This document shows positions 35,317 to 47,694 of a stretch of 64,000 nucleotides of DNA, in pieces. The DNA is from Paragyromitra xinjiangensis. Lineage: Eukaryota > Ascomycota > Pezizomycetes > Pezizales > Discinaceae. Location: positions 434,001 to 498,000 of the forward strand of contig JBCAMK010000012.1 in NCBI GenBank assembly GCA_038503065.1, given 5' to 3'. Numbering within the stretch: the stretch's first letter is position 1; every line of letters starts with the position of its first letter. The notes below the pieces were generated by a model that ran no database searches, was not told the origin of the DNA, and saw nothing but the letters and a program-made list of their open reading frames with translations. The translations under genes and the position numbers were made by a program.

Positions 35317-36091
35317 AGCTCATCTCAACCCTATGTCCTCATAATAACACCATATTACGCATCGGAGCCCAATCTGCGATACACCGAAGCCTTGAGATAA
35401 TTCTTGGGAGCGGCGCTAGTCTCCGAGGTCCTGAATTCATTTATTTTGGCTCGATTAGGTCGCGGGTATCGAAAAACGTGCTCGACGGCAAGATCTTGGC
35501 TGTGGATGATGTTTAAAATCATTGCTAATCGCAAAAGAAGACATTTCTCCCGGAATTGTCAGGCTGTAAGTTGCTGAAAAGACAAAAGACATCTCTTGGA
35601 ATGCGGGGGGGGCCATATGTCAGGGACGAGGACTTCGGCCCCATCGGTTCGAAACCCCGTTGTGAATGCATGGGTAATGAGTATTTCCGGGCTTGGCAAA
35701 ATCTCACAAATTGAACTCTTTATTACGAAAGGCCGAGCCATAAGCTGTTCTCACGGTGCGAATTTTTGAGAAGCTGAAATGGTGAGAATTAAGTTATCTA
35801 AATTGAGTGATCTCTCATATATGCGTTTGGAGACTCGGAGAACCGGGTGGATTTCGGGTAACCGACGAACTTCAAATCCTTGGCACGTCGATCATACCCA
35901 TGTAGTACTTAAACATAACTTGACTTTGGCCCAGGTTCTTGCGTTGAGAAAACTTAAGCACGACGAGTCGCCTGTTACTCTATGCTTATATTCTATTCTC
36001 TTTGGCATATTATGCGTCACCCTGGAAATTCACGAAACAATGAAACATCATACGATATCACCCGGCACTCGTATGCATGCGTTACCCTTGA

Positions 36092-36577
36092 GTGGTTGAC
36101 TATTCCCCGGGTGTTCTTTTCTTTTGCAACCACGGCGATGCAACATTATGTAGCCAAGTAATCTTGGCCCGTTCGTACAAATATACCACTTGTGCGACGA
36201 GCCGTTCCCGGGTTATACGGTTGTTTGTAAAGTGCAAGTTTTCAAATCATTGGTGGTGTCACAAACAAATAGCAACTTCCGAGAGGCTCGTTCAACAGTT
36301 CACTAAAGGAAACCATCCTCCATTGGTGCCAGTGAATCTTCTGTGCCTTTGGGAAGGTCCTTGGCTCGGTCGGGAAATAGTGAGATATATTATGACCTCA
36401 AAAGAAATTATAAATGCCGCTAGGCGCAAGGTATATAATATGCCTGTTAATTACATGTACCCTATCAAACAATTAAATACATCAACCGGTACCCCCAACC
36501 CAATGAAGCCTGATAATACAGTATATAACGAGCTCAAACCAGCTCCTCACGAACGGAAAGACTACAGAACTTATTAA
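36092..36577 (+). CDS. Unrecognised ORF, doubtful
   Basis: An open frame of 161 codons ending just past the 3' end of the convergent CFEM module 3. The product starts MVDYSPGVLFFCNHGD and contains several cysteines, LCLWEGPWLGREIVRY and a C-terminal Pro/Asn-rich tail. No family or signal was recognised, and a TACATGTA palindrome typical of intergenic DNA lies within it (36452-36459). It may be chance. Confidence 0.2.
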   Translation: MVDYSPGVLFFCNHGDATLCSQVILARSYKYTTCATSRSRVIRLFVKCKFSNHWWCHKQIATSERLVQQFTKGNHPPLVPVNLLCLWEGPWLGREIVRYIMTSKEIINAARRKVYNMPVNYMYPIKQLNTSTGTPNPMKPDNTVYNELKPAPHERKDYRTY

Positions 36578-36591
36578 CCAGGTACGACCTT

Positions 36592-37401
36592 CTACAATAA
36601 AAGCGCAGCAAGAACCCCTACAGCAACCCCCAAAGAAGCGCCATTCCTCGTAGCACCATTAAAAGCAGCACTAGATCTCGTCGGGCTCGTAGTAGCAGCA
36701 GTGACATTATTACCAGTAGCTGCAGTCGCGGTCTCCCTTAAGCTAGAAGGCACCGTTGTTGCCGTCTGTGTAGGGATAGCAGTAGCTGTTGCAGTGATAC
36801 CACTAACAGTTGAGCTGAGGGTAATGTTTCTTGGTATATCGACATTGATTTCTTTGAAGAATTCTAATCATAATGTGGTGTTAGACATCGTTGGTATGAA
36901 GCTTAGGTGCAAGAGGTAGACAAACCTGCTGGCGCTGGAAGCGTGACGTTACCGTATTTCTGGCAGGCATTGTAGAACGCGAGAATCCCTTCGTTGCTGC
37001 TGGGGGTTAATAAACCGGGTAGACGGCAGTACTGGAAGGAATTGAGCTCACAGGCTGTCAGCATCGGAAGCACACTCTTTTATACTACAGGTGAATTGCT
37101 CGTGGAGGTAGGTTCTATCTGTACAGAGACATGCAAACGAGTTTTTGATTATTGGGTCGGTTGAGTTGGTCTCATACAAGCTGCTGTCCATACTTACTGC
37201 ACACTACGATAGCAATTGAGGTTAGTAAAATTCCTGATAATTCCCAAGTGCTTCTTGCAAAGAGATCAAACTTACAGGAGGAAAGGCAACATTGCTGTTA
37301 CATGAAGCATCACACGACTGAGCCTCAACACAAGTAGTAAAGAGCCCAAGGGCAATGAAAGCAGCAAGGACCACAAGTAAAGAACTTGGTCCGTTCTTCA
37401 T
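36592..37401 (-). pseudogene. CFEM-like GPI-anchored protein module 3, frameshifted
   Basis: Exon pieces are 37276-37401, 36926-37203 and 36592-36863. MKNGPSSLLVVLAAFIALGLF can act as a signal peptide, followed by a cysteine pattern of CFEM type (CDASCN, then FACLCTDRTY, then CSIKEC). The middle piece cannot be read in one frame: the first part runs into TGA near 37050, while ACELNSFQYCRLPG and CQKYGNVTLPAPAG continue in another frame. Its length, 278 nt, is off by one from the flanking phases. After the next intron an S/T-rich stalk ends in SLGVAVGVLAALLL and a stop, a good GPI-attachment signal. CFEM proteins are fungal surface or secreted proteins, some binding haem iron. A real mutation, a missed splice or a sequence error are all possible. 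Confidence 0.55.
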
Positions 37402-38431
37402 GGCTGAATTGGGAGATTGAACGGTGTTTCCCGAAGTAAAATTTGAATTTATGGAGGCGGAGGGTGTAGCGGTGACAGAAGCTGTGTTTGTAGGGATATC
37501 TTTTCCTGGCCAAGTAGTTGCTAATGGAACTCCGGTGATGGTTGTAGGAACTACAGCACCTGATGATACTGCGATATCGAGAGGCTTTACGACCTCTTTA
37601 TAACAATTATGCAGTCATTAACGGAGGCTTAAAGAAGGCTGAGTCGTTGAAAAACTTCTAAAAAACAATGACCAGAAAATGGGAGAAATTTAGCACCGGG
37701 GGCCGGAGGCCGGTATTGAATGCTTGATTACCTGTAGGAGCCGGATATGTGATATTGAACTGTATAGCGCAAAACTTGTACCCGATATTAAAAGCATCAT
37801 AACTAGAATTTTGAAAAATTAGAATTAACAAGCACTGTGCCTCAACGTTCCAGAGAGCTACAATCCGCAATTCGCTGGAGAATAATACACTTACATGGCA
37901 GTGTTGTTGTTCCCGCACTATTAATAGTAACCCTTAAACGTTAGCTAGATGAGACAACAATATGGCTGCTGACCGGAGTGTGGCTTTCGCTTACGCTATC
38001 ACCAAATACACAACCAGCCAACTCCCTAATGAACGCAACATCCGTGCAAATGCAAGCTGTCGCTGCATATATTTTCTCTGCTGTCGCCTCGTCGATAGTA
38101 TACTGTCAGGTACTGTTGTTGAGAAGGTCGGCATATTCTGGTAACTGATCTATAACACACTGGACACCGACGGCAATCAGAATGTAATTATTTACAGCTG
38201 TCGGGAAATCGTGCAGCAAACAGTAATTAGGCCTGCTACCTGAGGGGGTGATCCCGATGCATATTTATTAAGAGCAGTGCACGACTCGAGACATTCGGGT
38301 GCCTGATCTTCGTCGGTAAAAGTGATTCCACTGTCATAATCTTCAGCCATCGAATCATCCACGGCCGCAACTCCGCTCAAGTTAAGAAGAAGGAAGGCAA
38401 CAAAGAGGAGGATTGCAATGAAACGGGGTGC
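37276..38431 (-). pseudogene. CFEM-like module 2, internal stop
   Basis: Continues in frame from module 1 without its own start codon. A hydrophobic segment (PRFIAILLFVAFLLLNLSGV) precedes CFEM-type cysteines: APECLESC, an intron, then CVIDQLPEY, ACICTDVAF and GCVFGDS|CGNNN. Exons used are about 38240-38431 (part), 37995-38159, 37895-37917, 37732-37802 and 37276-37595. Exon 37995-38159 keeps phase throughout but contains TGA at 38106-38108, after LLNNST and before QYTIDEAT. The last intron (37596-37731) is uncertain. The stalk (TTITGVPLATTWPGKD) is S/T-rich and runs directly into the hydrophobic start of module 3. Confidence 0.5.
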
Positions 38432-39134
38432 CTTTTTCCCGACTGCGCTGCTCGTTTGAGCTACATTTTCGTCTCCAGCGGGTGTATCGATGCCAACAGT
38501 CGGCAAGGTCGAGGAAATGCCAGAAGGCGTTGTTTCAACGGCAGAAGCTATGTGGTCAGAAAGCGAAGACACTTCCTGACGATCCCCCCCCAAAACGGGT
38601 TCCGCAGGCTTCCTTAGAGTAAATTCTGTTGCTACATCGAATTAGCCGAATTATTCTCAACGCCCCAAAGAGCGAGATTGGTGCTTACAATTGCTTCTGC
38701 TCTATACACTACATTGCTATTGGTGTTAAACAAAAGTATTGCCATGATATACTCCCAAATGGCAAAACAAGTACGCACGTTCTGGAGAAAGCATTCTTGC
38801 AGAAGATCACGTCCCTGGGGAGTGGCGTCACAAATACACTTAGCTACGATATCATTCAGATAACCTTCGTATTCAATATCTTCAGCGCCAAAGAGCTGAG
38901 CTGTACACTATCGAGTCGTCAGCTCTATACATGCGCCAATCAAGTGAGGATAGCTACTGTTGGAACTTGTGTTTGCATGCCCATCCATTCCTGAAAGCAT
39001 TGGTCCTCGCAACGATGCCCAGGGCGACGAGTCGCCCCTGTGTCCCAGTTGAGAGTAAGCTGCATTTTCGCTGATGCGGCGATAAAAAGAGCGGATGCGC
39101 TGACAAACGCAAGTAGAGAACGTTGAGAGACCAT
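38362..39134 (-). pseudogene. CFEM-like module 1 with signal peptide, frame broken at a G tract
   Basis: Begins with a clear signal peptide (MVSQRSLLAFVSASALFIAASA) and has CFEM-type cysteines RCEDQC, VPT|CTAQLFGAED, KCICDATPQG and ECFLQN. Exons are 38958-39134, 38779-38907, 38689-38708 and 38362-38631. If the third exon is read as in module 2, the frame continues to EACGTRFGG and then stops, because a run of eight C on the plus strand (38584-38591) shifts it; one base fewer would lead straight into the S/T stalk. An alternative acceptor 7 nt downstream restores the frame without any error, giving a 13-nt microexon. The stalk ends in a hydrophobic segment that continues into module 2 instead of a stop. 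Confidence 0.5.
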
Positions 39135-41301
39135 TTTGACAGGCTGTTGAATTTTAAAGAATGAATGCCGCCAACCTTGACAATACTGAAGAGGTCATGA
39201 GAGTGAACTACATGGCTTTTTATTTAACTCAATGAAGAGTCATCGCATGAAGCTATTCTCTCGATAGAAGTGGCACGAGCAATGAACATCTTCCGGTCGT
39301 ACAAAAGGTAATCTAAGTATCGTAGGAGACGCCCCCAGCGGTCGAACGGCGTTGATTTAGCCTAGCTACATGTATCTGAGAAATTTGATTCTCCACGCCC
39401 CATTTTCACATCAAGAGTCAGGCGTGAATGGCATGGCAAAGAAGGGGTTCAGATAAACTCTTGGAGGCCCTAGATTTCGGTTAGATCCGAGTCTCCAAGT
39501 CGGATTCGGCATCCTCCCATCCGGCTTACCGTTTCCCTAGACTCCCGCAAAAAGTTTCCTTGTTTCCTTGATGAGGAACCAACGCCAAGTTTTGGAAATG
39601 GTACGTACATGTAACTACAGGCTAACTTTTAGAGGGCGAAGATTTTGCCGCAGGGATGTGTTGTGCTAGATGACAACTCCACAAACGACCGTTTTAACGG
39701 ATTTCAATGAGGTAACACGTGAGACAAGACCAGTTTATAGGAAGATACGCACACTTGACAACACAGAAACCACTTTTTATGCTGTCAAAATGTGTTTATC
39801 TTTCGAAGCGGTACTACAGGGTGAAGTGGCTCCGGCTGGTTGAATGGACTCTTGGAGCACTGCGGGATATTCTTTGGTAGTCAAGCTCCAATACCAGGTT
39901 CGTAAAGGCGAATTCTCACAAAAACAAAGGACACACGGATTCTAGGCGTGTGGAATGACGTGAATCTATTCGCCATTCTAAAAACTGCGCACCAGGTGTA
40001 ATGTATTATACGTGTAAAAGAAGGAACGAGCCTGTCTGGTCGATTTCAATCTGGACCGATCCAGGTATCCTAATTCGAAAAGCTCCAAGAGTTTTTCCTA
40101 CTCTAAGCATCAGTTGTTGATTGCCTTTAACAACTTTCTCACCGTGGTCAACGCTGTATCGGCCACCTTTATTTGCTCCTCCTTTGCATCTCCGACGACC
40201 ATCTTGTGGACGTTCTTCGTCTTGTTTCCTAACCCGTGCATTTGTTGCTACTCTTGAGCGTGGCGAGCCGAACGAACTCTGTTCTTTTCCATTACAGGGG
40301 AGAGGTCTTGTCTGGGCAACCAACAGCTTCCAGATCATCTTCTCACCACACAGTGCAAAGTACAGTACATGCACATCTAGAAATCTATCTACATCAGGGA
40401 AACCGCTGAACATTGTTCCCTCTTCTCACTTCAGAACCAAGACTTAGCCAGTTCAAGGCGGTATTTCTTTATTTCTTTGGCTGTTTCTTCGCCGGGAAAC
40501 TCGGGGGCTACCACCTCCGCGCATCGCCAGTAATCCATCATCCCTTCCAAGCTCTTACAACATCTCTCTTCTTCTACCGCAACAACTCATCCAACTTAAG
40601 AGAAACATCCTAATTACTTTTGTTTCGCCGGTAACTATCCCTCTTCCGTTGTTTCTGCTTGTTTTCTTCATGCGTCCTTTGATAAACGCGGCGTTTCCTC
40701 GTTTTTTCTACCTGATTCTCAGCGATTGGCTGGGTGTAGGTCATCAGCGCATGTCTTTACACCTACCTTTCTATCCCACCTCAGCCTCGACTCATAATGA
40801 AGTCTTGTTAATAACAATCGAGAGCGTCTCTTATAAATACGTCGTCGCTTTTGAGAGTTATTCTCCAGTATCCGTGCCATAACTGAGCGCTAATTATTTC
40901 CAACGAGTTTACAGGCGCTGTTTGCAGTCTGCTAATTCCATCACCTCTTTTTTTGTCTGCCAACCTCGGAAAACTGTAAGTGCCACCACCCCCAACCCCA
41001 ACCCCCATTCTTCCTCCCTTGTCTCCCACCACAACACGTCGTTGCTATTTCCGCTCTTAAAAACTCTCGTCTCCCCTTACACTTATGTCACGACATTGAT
41101 ACCCTTGTCGCTTAATACATTATTGTCTCTCACCCCCCCTTTTCTCTTTCTTACATAACCCACATACATCGTCGTCATCATCTTCTTCCTCATTAATTAT
41201 TGCCAATATGCACTGCATATACCCTACTATTATAACTTCGTTCTAACCAAATAATCCGTAGCCATTTCGTAAATATTTTATTTCATCGCTCGCCTAACAC
41301 C
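39135..41301. other. Intergenic, 2.2 kb
   Basis: Shared upstream region of the CFEM module series (minus) and the RGG-rich gene (plus). TACATGTA at 39367-39374 and 39606-39613. The 350 bp before 41301 is pyrimidine-rich on the plus strand, typical of a fungal promoter or 5' leader. No gene was recognised. Confidence 0.5.
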
Positions 41302-44300
41302 ATGAGGGGCCGAGGGGGTCGCCGTGGTGGGCGTCGAGGTGGACGCGTTCGTGGACAATCTTTTCCACCACGCAAGACCACCGACCAAGAAATTGATAAT
41401 GAAGACTCAAGACCGCCCACGCCCCAGCCCCAAGATGGCGAGCCTTTGGAATTAGAAAACGAGGATGACCTTACCGCTCCTGCTCCTGCCCCGAGGACTT
41501 TAGCACGTCTTCCATCAATGCCGTTGCAGGTTAGTTTGCGCACTCGAAAAGGCTTGCAAAATAACCCTGCCGACAGTGAAATCTCCAAGGATATCTTGAA
41601 CAATGCAGATACACCTAATACTCCTGTTACAATGGAGACTTCAGGTCCTGATGGTTCTTCCCCAGAGGAGGAAGACCGTCCAGCAAAACGAAGACGTATC
41701 CTGGAAAATGGTACTACTAATGCAAGCTCTGCTGTCGCGGACGCGACATCTACCTCGTCTACAAGAGGGAGAGGAAGAGGTAGGGGTAGAGCCCGAGGAA
41801 GTAGAGCCCGAGGTACAGACATCGGTAGAGGTAGAGGTAGAGGAAGGGGGAGAGGAAGAGGATCTCGCGGAGGCCCTGGCTCGAGGGGCGGTAGAGGTGC
41901 ATATCGGACACGGGCAAGTAGAGCACGAGGCGGCCGAGGCGGCATCGCCAAAATTCCCACGGGGCCTGCAGATATCCCGGTAGATAAGGTCCAAGAAGAA
42001 AAGGACGAGAGCACAACAACGGCAACAAACGACTGGTACTCTGGTGTCACAGGTTGTTCTTATCGTAATCCCTCCCACACCACAATAGGTTTACTCCAGG
42101 AAAAGAAGATCAAACTTATTTCCGACTCGGCATCTTTGGAAGACCTTAAGAAACGCCATTCTGACCTGAAGGACCGGTATAAAAATGTTGCAAAACTCAT
42201 GATGTCACGAGATCAGAGCCGTGCAAGCAAAACTTTAAGGGAACTAAAGAATGGTCGAGATCTAGTTAATCAAGCGCCTTGGGCGAAAGAAATCTACCAG
42301 CAGCTAGATGATAGACTCAAGGCTCATTTGGATCATCTCGAAGAGGAACTAGATTTTAAGGAAGCCAACGCATTGCAAGTGTTTGACGCTAGCCTTAAAA
42401 TAGTCCAAAGGTCCTTTGAAGTATGATTTCTCCCTTTCCACCCTACCAACACACAAACAGTAAATTTATGCAGTTTTTAACCATACGCTTTCAGCAGGTA
42501 TCAATGGGCGAGATGATGGACCGTTGTGTTGTAGCGTTTATCCGGGAAAAACGTGACATCTCACAGCTCTGGAAAGTTCGAGATCCATATCTCAACCACT
42601 GGATCCTCACTAGATGTGGAGTAAATAGGATCGATAAAGTAACAATGACAGACTTGATCGAAACATTTATGCCTCGGATTCGTGAGGGCCGTGATTGCTC
42701 AAGATACGATCGCCCCCAATTGGCCTCCAGGACTAACGAAGGTTTCTTTGATCGTAAGGTCAGAGAAACATGGACCGCGAGGGCGCGAAAAATATTTGGT
42801 GATATCGTTAGAAACGAAAGGGATTCCCTGATAACCCCCCCGCAGTCACCAAGGTTGGAAGAAAATAATATCAGTATGGAAATTGATGAGCAAGCATTGG
42901 AAGGAATCCTGGCACACCAATCTATACTTGATCTGATCCGAGAAAATGACAAGCGAGGGGTTGCCAGGGTGAAATTCGTTTCTGATTGTAAGTTTTTCTT
43001 TGGTTTCACGACACTTCACTTACCTTGTCTTTACTCTAATCACTTTTCTAGATAAATATGACCCAAAAAATCCAGCCCATGCTCCCCCACCTAGGAGATT
43101 AACTACCCGTGAATATATGGCCATCGAAACCTTGAGACGTTTGAAAGAGGGCACCGCATTCGACTCGGAAGATGATTCTGATGAAGTCTCCGATTATGGG
43201 GAGGACTATGAAGCCGACGATGAAGTTATGTCTGTAGACGAACATCTGCCTAACGAAAGAAGGTTCGACGGGCCTGCCTCTGGAAACGATTATGGAAACA
43301 TAGATGTCGCAGATGGCGAAGAAAAATGGCTCCGTTTTGTCGCTCAAGTCAGGAAAGAACGTGGAGCGTTAACATCAAAACTTGTACGATCACTAAGTGG
43401 TAACGGCGATGACGTATCTGGAAAGGGAGAGGATATCCAACCCTCACGGATACAAGATCCTTTACGAGAACAACCCAGATCAAGATCCCCATCCTCTGGA
43501 CCGCTCACCTCTAAGCATTTCGATTTTGTGTTAGCTTCCGATACAGCATCTCAAAGCCCCGCCCCTGTGGAATCAATCAAAGCCGTGGAAGCTGTTCAGT
43601 CACAAGCCCCAGTTTTTAGCACTCGTGCGGATTTCCCGGATCCTTCAATTCATCCTGGAAAGACAAATGGTAAGTTTGCTCCATTCCATAAGACTTACCC
43701 TATATTTGCTATTAAGCCACAAGATGACGGTGTTGACGTGTTCGAAATCTCTTCTAAAGGCTACTCTCAAGACAAAGTCATTTCTCGTCCATCTTCAATA
43801 CCAGGAAGTGGAGTGCCAAGTCAACCCATGAATGTCCCGTCACTGAAAAGGCCGCGCGATGGATCTGAAAAAGAGACAATTCGTGAACAACCTAATCCTA
43901 GCAGTCATGGATTCTCTCACCCTAAGCCTTCTGACATTAGCAATTATGGTATCCCAAAACCTCCACATCCTTTTGCTGCTGCATTACCAATCGACAAGTC
44001 CAAGTACTATGTACCTCCCCGTACCGGTGACGAACCAACTGGGGCTAGGCCATATTTCATAGGCGATGGAAGCTTCGCCCCAATGAACAATGGAAAAGAT
44101 AACACCCCGATAGCACCCGGAAATATTGGACCAAGGCCCACTCCAAGACCTTTCGCTGACCTGTCTGGATTCACTCCGATACTAAAATCTTCTGCTTCAA
44201 TGCCTCCTGCTTCAATGCCTCCTGCTTCAAATTCGGATCTCAAACCTCCCCGCAGGACATACAAGCCGAGGGGTTCGAAAAACAAAGAGCCTGGCAGACC

Positions 44301-45222
44301 CGGGCGAAAGCCTAACAATGCCAATACCCCTACTCCGACTGGATATTCGCATTCCGAGTATTCTTTGCAGGGTAAAGGCAGAATACTTTCACCAAAGCCA
44401 GCCCCAACCTCTTCACAAATGGGCTACCCGCCGACTGGATATCCCCCACCAAAATTCGCACTTCCGTCGAATTCCCAGGCCCAGACCAGTTATTTGAAAC
44501 AGTATACAGCAGCTTCGACACCTTCTCCTCTAAGGAGCCAGTCGCGACCCCCTTACGATCACCGGGATATTCCAAATCCCACATGGGCCCCAGTTGGTGG
44601 TTATACTTATGGAGGCCCGAATCCACCCCAACCCCAATTCCAGCCATCAGGAGACTATAACCTTGATCCATCGCGCTCATCATTAAATTCTCAGACTCCT
44701 TATCAGTCATCTCCAGGGTATGGTTCTTATAGTGTCCCTCCCAGCGCCCCCATCCGCAGCACTCCAGGAGCCCCTCCTCCTCACCCTTTTCTACCCGCCA
44801 ATACAAATTCAACTCCTTTTAGTGGCCAGAGTCCATATTATACACCATCTTCAGCTTATGTCCCTCCTCCCGCTTACGTTCAACCATACCCCCCACCCAA
44901 CCCAACATGGAACACACCAATCACATCAAATGCACCAGTTCTTCCTAGCAATAGCACTCCAGGAAAGCCGTACGAGCCGAAGTCGCCTCCACAATTCATT
45001 CGAGCGCCGATGACTCCTCAAGAACCGGTGAAGTACTATGTTGGCGATGGTATCTACAAAACTGCTCCCTCGACAATCGAAAGGCAGATTTCGCTCCCAC
45101 CGTCTTCACAGGCAACTGTCTTCGAGGAGGATAGCTATTCCATAAATCTAAACCAACTCGCTAGAAACGGGAATTGGGGGTCCGGAGTAAAGCCAGGGAG
45201 TGGCCCTGTTGGTCCTGCTTAA
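41302..45222 (+). CDS. Large RGG/AT-hook-like nuclear protein, unrecognised
   Basis: Predicted 1,260 residues from exons 41302-42420, 42495-42987 and 43052-45222 (donors GTATGA and GTAAGT; acceptors TTTCAG and TTCTAG). The N-terminus is Arg/Gly-rich (MRGRGGRRGGRRGGRVRG), and a second RGG block lies near residues 155-215 (GRGRGRGRARGSRARG). Residues about 240-560 are the only folded-looking part, mostly helical (LEDLKKRHSDLKDRYKN, DRCVVAFIREKRDISQLW). Acidic patches follow (DSEDDSDEVSDYGEDYEADD), then a long disordered Pro/Ser/Tyr-rich tail with an AT-hook-like basic segment (YKPRGSKNKEPGRPGRKP). RGG and AT-hook segments bind RNA or DNA, so a chromatin or RNA role is inferred; no named family was recognised. 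Confidence 0.8.
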
Positions 45223-46243
45223 AGAGACAACCCCTTTGGCTAGAACGGATTGAAGCTTTTGCGTTTTAACCGCGTCTGCATCAATAAATACTTTTAATCT
45301 AGTATTCCCGGAGGGGCAGGGAAAGATAACGCATGGAATACCAGAGACAAGTGGGCACACGCAGGGGAGCGATAGCATTTGGTGATGAAGTTCCAGGGCT
45401 GCGTAACGGCATTAGTGCCTCCATATTTTTCTCTTACACCCAACCTTCACTTCGTTCTACTTTCTTCTTCAGATTAATTCGTATACATAGATTGTTTTTT
45501 GGTGGGTGTTCAGTTAGCAATACGTGTAGTTAGAAATATTTTTGTCATCGGGTTGACCTTCCCGCTTTCCCCCATTATTTTCTGATTTATCTTCACTACA
45601 ATTTTTATTTTTTTACTTCTTTGCCCCCAACTAAATTGCCATCTTTCTGTCCTGTGCGCGGTTACCATAGGTAAATTCTCACGCCTAAGGTGGCCGGGAG
45701 GAAAGCGATAAATATGATGGAAAGTGGAAAGGAATGATTGAAAGTCATCGTTTTATTCTCTTCCGAATTCTTCTGTATATTTAGTAAGCATAGTTTCCGC
45801 CCTCTTACATTTTTATTCTTTTTTCATTTCTAATAACGGAAATGATTAAAATTCCGTATCCAAAAAGGGTAGAGTGTTGCGCAAACAATAGTAAATTTAG
45901 TAACGACTTGAAAGTAACCTCCCAGCAGTAAAACTGCCAAGACGAGTGATACTAGGTGAAGATAGAGACTATAACTAGAGATAACAAGGCTCTCTAGCAA
46001 GGCCGCGAAGAAAACGAATACTGCAGTGTTCTAACAAGTGGATGGCGCACGTACTAAGGTTACAGTGAGCCGTGGATTTCAAACTACAAATGTAGAGGGT
46101 CTAGCATGCTGTAAGTACAGGTTATTTGCACTTCGCACATCTTTAGACACCCATATGCAGGCGATCAGTGCTCTTCGAACGGTTAACCTAAAACAAACTT
46201 ACCAAAGATAACTCGCTACGCGAAATAACACGAGAAAAGTGCA
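45223..46243. other. Convergent intergenic region
   Basis: 3' flanks of the RGG-rich gene and the zinc-finger gene. AT-rich, no gene seen. Confidence 0.5.
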
Positions 46244-47144
46244 TCATGTAATTCCGCAACCTGCCAATCCCCGCATAACCGCGCTGTACCATTGCCTCCC
46301 TTCCACACGACTATCACACTCCCTTTCATCCAAAGCCTCGTACTGCTCGAGTACGCCTGGATGGGTAGCCTTCACATGCTCCTGCCAAAGTGGTAAAGTT
46401 CCAAGTATCCTCTTACAATGTTCGCACTGAAAATTTGCATGCTCATCATACAAACCTCCTGTATACTCCGCCCATGCGTAGCAATGATTCTCCAGGTCAG
46501 CCTTGTCACAACAAACAGCCCGGCAATCTTCCTTCTGACACACCCACTCGTGTCTTCCATCACTACCGAATCTCTCAATATGATCCGCCAATTCCCCAAC
46601 GTGCGGGAAATCGAGCTCGCACACATTGCAACAATTATGTCCCCAACCGACACGTTCATGGTCGCTCCAACGGTTAATCGAGACGATTTCATCGCATCGG
46701 CGACATTGTATCGCCACCATACCTTCACACCTATACCCCCGGACCATATTCCCCCAGTGAACTAAGTCTGTCATCTCGTGGCTCTGACGACCAACAGCAG
46801 AGGGGAAGGCCACACGACACCAGTGACATTTATAGAAGTTGACAGAATCGAGGAACTCATCGATGTATTTCTGATCGTGCACGTATTTAAACTCAGGGAG
46901 CTGACGGTGCTCTATTAGCTCTTCGGCAGTATCGAAGCAGAGGCTGCAAGTCCAACAGATGCGATCGAGGCTGGAGACATAGGGGGTCATTGTTTTACGA
47001 CGCTTATGCCCCAATGGAAGCCGTCGATCAAGATGAGTGGTCCGCTAGAGACATCAGCGAATATGCAGATCATAAGATGAAAGATAGATGGATAAATGAT
47101 ACCTTTTTGTGAGACTTCCTCCAAAAGTTGGGGCGGATTTCCAT
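46244..47144 (-). CDS. C2H2-type zinc-finger protein, paralogue A
   Basis: Predicted 280 residues from exons 47103-47144 and 46244-47044 with a 58-nt intron (GTATCA...CTCTAG). The first exon (MEIRPNFWRKSHKK) is less certain; a start at MTPYVSSLDR without it is possible. At least six Cys/His pairs are visible: CWTCSLCFDTAEELIEH, YKCHWCRVAFPSAVGRQSH, IQCRRCDEIV, CCNVCELDFPHVGELADH, WVCQKEDCRAV and FQCEHCKRILGTLPLWQEH. Spacing is irregular, as in fungal proteins with degenerate C2H2 fingers; DNA binding is possible but unproven. It is a paralogue of the plus-strand gene at 50208-51287, with the same order of fingers in the C-terminal half. Confidence 0.75.
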
Positions 47145-47694
47145 AAGCTCTAAGATTTGCAACCTCCACTCGAGCAGCACTCGATTACAAACGCGTAGAC
47201 TGTATACACGAGCCTAGGACTAAGAAAATGAAGTGATATAGATGGATGCAGTTGATTTGCTACTCACTCGTGATGCCCAATGTCAGCGGTTGTCCTATTA
47301 CTGGTGATGTGTTTCGTATAGAAGGTAGTCGTGAGGTTAAGCAGACAAATCCAATTATCCTATCTCACTAGTATCACAAAGCATTATTACAACAAGTTAC
47401 CTGAAAATTTGGTTATTCTTAGATGCTAATTCAAGCAAGAATAAATACGTTTTTAAAAGTTCAAGAATATACATTCAGTCCTGCATTCCCACATGTACTA
47501 GCAGACTTGACAGCAAAGCCTGGTATGAATGAAGTTCAACCACCCCATAGCCCTTCGCTCAAGTTGTATGGTATCAACCCTCTGCTGTAACGCTACTTTA
47601 TTTATTTTAATGAACCTTGGCCATCGATGTCTATCCCATCCCACTAGAAAGAGCGAAACGTGTTTTATTTCAAGATCTGATTGGCCGTAGAAAA
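47145..47694. other. Intergenic, no gene seen
   Basis: Between the upstream side of zinc-finger paralogue A and the 3' end of the proteasome gene. Nothing recognised. Confidence 0.5.

Larger units (their letters stand above)
35228..36591. other. Intergenic, with one unexplained ORF
   Basis: Contains the GH5 promoter and, on the plus strand at 36092-36577, an open frame of 161 codons that is listed separately. Confidence 0.45.

Noticed and set aside
35640..35662. tRNA T-arm-like GGTTCGAAACCCC
   Set aside because: The stem does not pair correctly and no acceptor, D or anticodon arm is found around it.
41283..42050. 255-codon minus-strand ORF rich in Pro, Leu and Arg
   Set aside because: Mirror of the RGG-coding region of the plus-strand gene.
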